NCBI RefSeq assembly: GCF_000724545.1
Contig: NZ_JHBV01000041.1
Location: 248,001 to 312,000, forward strand
Source: Aureispira sp. CCB-QB1
Lineage (GTDB): Bacteria > Bacteroidota > Bacteroidia > Chitinophagales > Saprospiraceae
Direction: 5' to 3'
Length of the DNA: 64,000 nucleotides
This document shows positions 63,139 through 64,000 of the stretch, piece by piece. Below the pieces are notes generated by a model. It was not told the DNA's origin and ran no database searches. It saw only the letters and a list, made by a program, of their open reading frames with translations. The translations under genes were made by a program, and so were the position numbers. The stretch's first letter is position 1; every line of letters begins with the position of its first letter.

Positions 63139-63720
63139 ATGGGTATTCAAAAATTGTTTGTAAGCGTTGCTGTATGTGCTTTATTATTGATAGGAACAAA
63201 CCAAAGTCAAGCACAGTTTTTTAAAATGGGGATTAAAGGTGGACTGACCACTTCCAATTTATTCACACAAGGTACTCCTACCATGGGTATGACAGGAGGT
63301 TTGATGGGCGAATTTAAATTCGTCAACTGGCTGCGTTTACGAACAGAAGCCAATGTTTTGTGGCACGGAACCGACAAGCATTTTTGGGAGCAAGATGACG
63401 TTGATTATTTTGCAGTTGGATTGCCCGCTATGTTAGAATTTATGCCTGTTAAAAACTTTTTTATTGGTGCGGGTGCTGAACTAGATTACCTAGTCCATGC
63501 ACAAGGTGCGGATATGCCCAACAATCGATTCAACTTTGGCTTGGTAGGTCATATTGAGTATCGTTTTTTCAGCAAATTGGGCTTAGGAATTCGCTATGTA
63601 CACAATCTTGGCAACTTTAATAAAATTGGACAAATTGGCGATTCTGTTAGCAATCCAAACCAACCTACAGCTGCTTTTCCTAGCTCTTCTGTACAAGTAT
63701 CTTTATCTTATCTTTTTTAA
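63139..63720 (+). CDS. PorT-like small outer membrane barrel, copy 2
   Basis: The 193-residue protein has a signal peptide ending QSQAQ and the same barrel plan as the gene at 61318. Shared stretches are LWHGTDKH, MPNNRFNFGL (with one change), HIEYR and RYVHNLGNF, spread over the whole length. The last strand is VQVSLSYLF, ending in phenylalanine as usual for outer membrane barrels. The copies are 1.2 kb apart with two leftward small genes between, so the duplication is not a simple tandem. The ligand is unknown. Confidence 0.8.
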   Translation: MGIQKLFVSVAVCALLLIGTNQSQAQFFKMGIKGGLTTSNLFTQGTPTMGMTGGLMGEFKFVNWLRLRTEANVLWHGTDKHFWEQDDVDYFAVGLPAMLEFMPVKNFFIGAGAELDYLVHAQGADMPNNRFNFGLVGHIEYRFFSKLGLGIRYVHNLGNFNKIGQIGDSVSNPNQPTAAFPSSSVQVSLSYLF

Positions 63721-63913
63721 TAGAAATTAGCATTCCTTCAAACCAAATAGGAGCCATTTTCATCTCAAGAACAGGAATTAAATAGACGACTAAAAGAATC
63801 TTTTCTTAAAACAACGTTGTGGGTAAGGCTTTTTTTAGGAACCATTATTTAAACAGTAAGTAAGTAGACTAATTCTGTTCTTAGTTGTTTATACATAGTA
63901 AGTAAGTTTTGTA

Positions 63914-63944
63914 AATGCTTAGCACTTGTTGCTAAGCATTTTTT
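63914..63944 (+). terminator. Rho-independent terminator near the right edge
   Basis: A perfect 11-bp stem (63914-63924 with 63930-63940) with a five-base loop runs into a T tract. It lies 190 bases after the second barrel gene. The sequence between has the direct repeat AGTAAGTAAGT twice (about 63857 and 63899) and no open frame. Confidence 0.75.
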
Positions 63945-64000
63945 ATTTAAATTTAGAAATGAAACGCTGCTATAGCCTTACTTTTACACGTTTAAATTAG

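Noticed and set aside
1-64000. CRISPR arrays, rRNA, tRNA, insertion sequences with transposase, prophage
   Set aside because: I looked for regularly spaced repeats, conserved rRNA and tRNA segments and transposase or integrase motifs and saw none. The repeated elements are not regularly spaced in arrays.

Overview
The window is AT-rich by eye and reads as chromosomal DNA of a member of the Bacteroidota, perhaps of the Saprospiria, though lineage cannot be fixed from this sequence alone. Lineage markers are C-terminal type IX secretion (T9SS) sorting domains, a GldJ/GldK-like SUMF1 protein, a HYC_CC_PP protein, DUF5686 and DUF6340 proteins, CarboxypepD_reg-like and TonB-plug-like segments, SprB-type repeats and PorT-like small barrels. 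I see no rRNA, tRNA, CRISPR array, transposase or prophage genes.

Layout: 1-5.5 kb holds the end of an M1-type peptidase, sppA, two tandem DUF2628 genes, a PAP2-like protein and coaD. 5.6-11.4 kb holds a MuiA-like DUF4139 protein, a DUF1853 protein, a lipoprotein and glutaryl-CoA dehydrogenase. 11.5-16.4 kb holds a two-gene unit with a possible actinoporin-like protein, a 6-phosphogluconolactonase-like/alpha-beta hydrolase fusion and a secreted DNA/RNA nuclease. 17-22 kb is a probable copper locus: a HYC_CC_PP protein, a T9SS-tailed MbnP homologue overlapping an MbnH-like di-haem lipoprotein, a second di-haem peroxidase, and a SUMF1 protein on the other strand. 22-30 kb has a secreted lipase-like hydrolase with SprB repeat, an M15 peptidase with a dockerin-like loop, a YdcF protein, a TIR-TPR-WG protein and a Rieske oxygenase. 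30-45 kb has an AraC regulator, glycosyltransferases, ribF, GNAT and SH3b proteins, a VWA protein with a TonB-plug-like segment, a second M15 peptidase, DUF2254, a GT-C enzyme, a class C beta-lactamase-like hydrolase and a voltage-gated-type potassium channel. 46-64 kb has DUF5686, a frameshifted DUF6340 lipoprotein gene, two large unrecognised proteins, GT4, yaaA, GT2, class I aldolase, an 11-unit WG-repeat protein, and two paralogous barrels flanking a Rof-like small protein.

Across the intergenic regions runs a family of short non-coding elements. Three near-identical 145-bp copies have terminal inverted repeats and a second inner inverted repeat; several variants carry a different but still complementary terminal sequence, or extra GC-richer hairpin modules. 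One related copy forms the 3' end of a reading frame. This repeat family, the MbnP/MbnH locus with T9SS anchoring, the TIR-TPR-WG protein and the possible actinoporin pair are the parts most worth following up.
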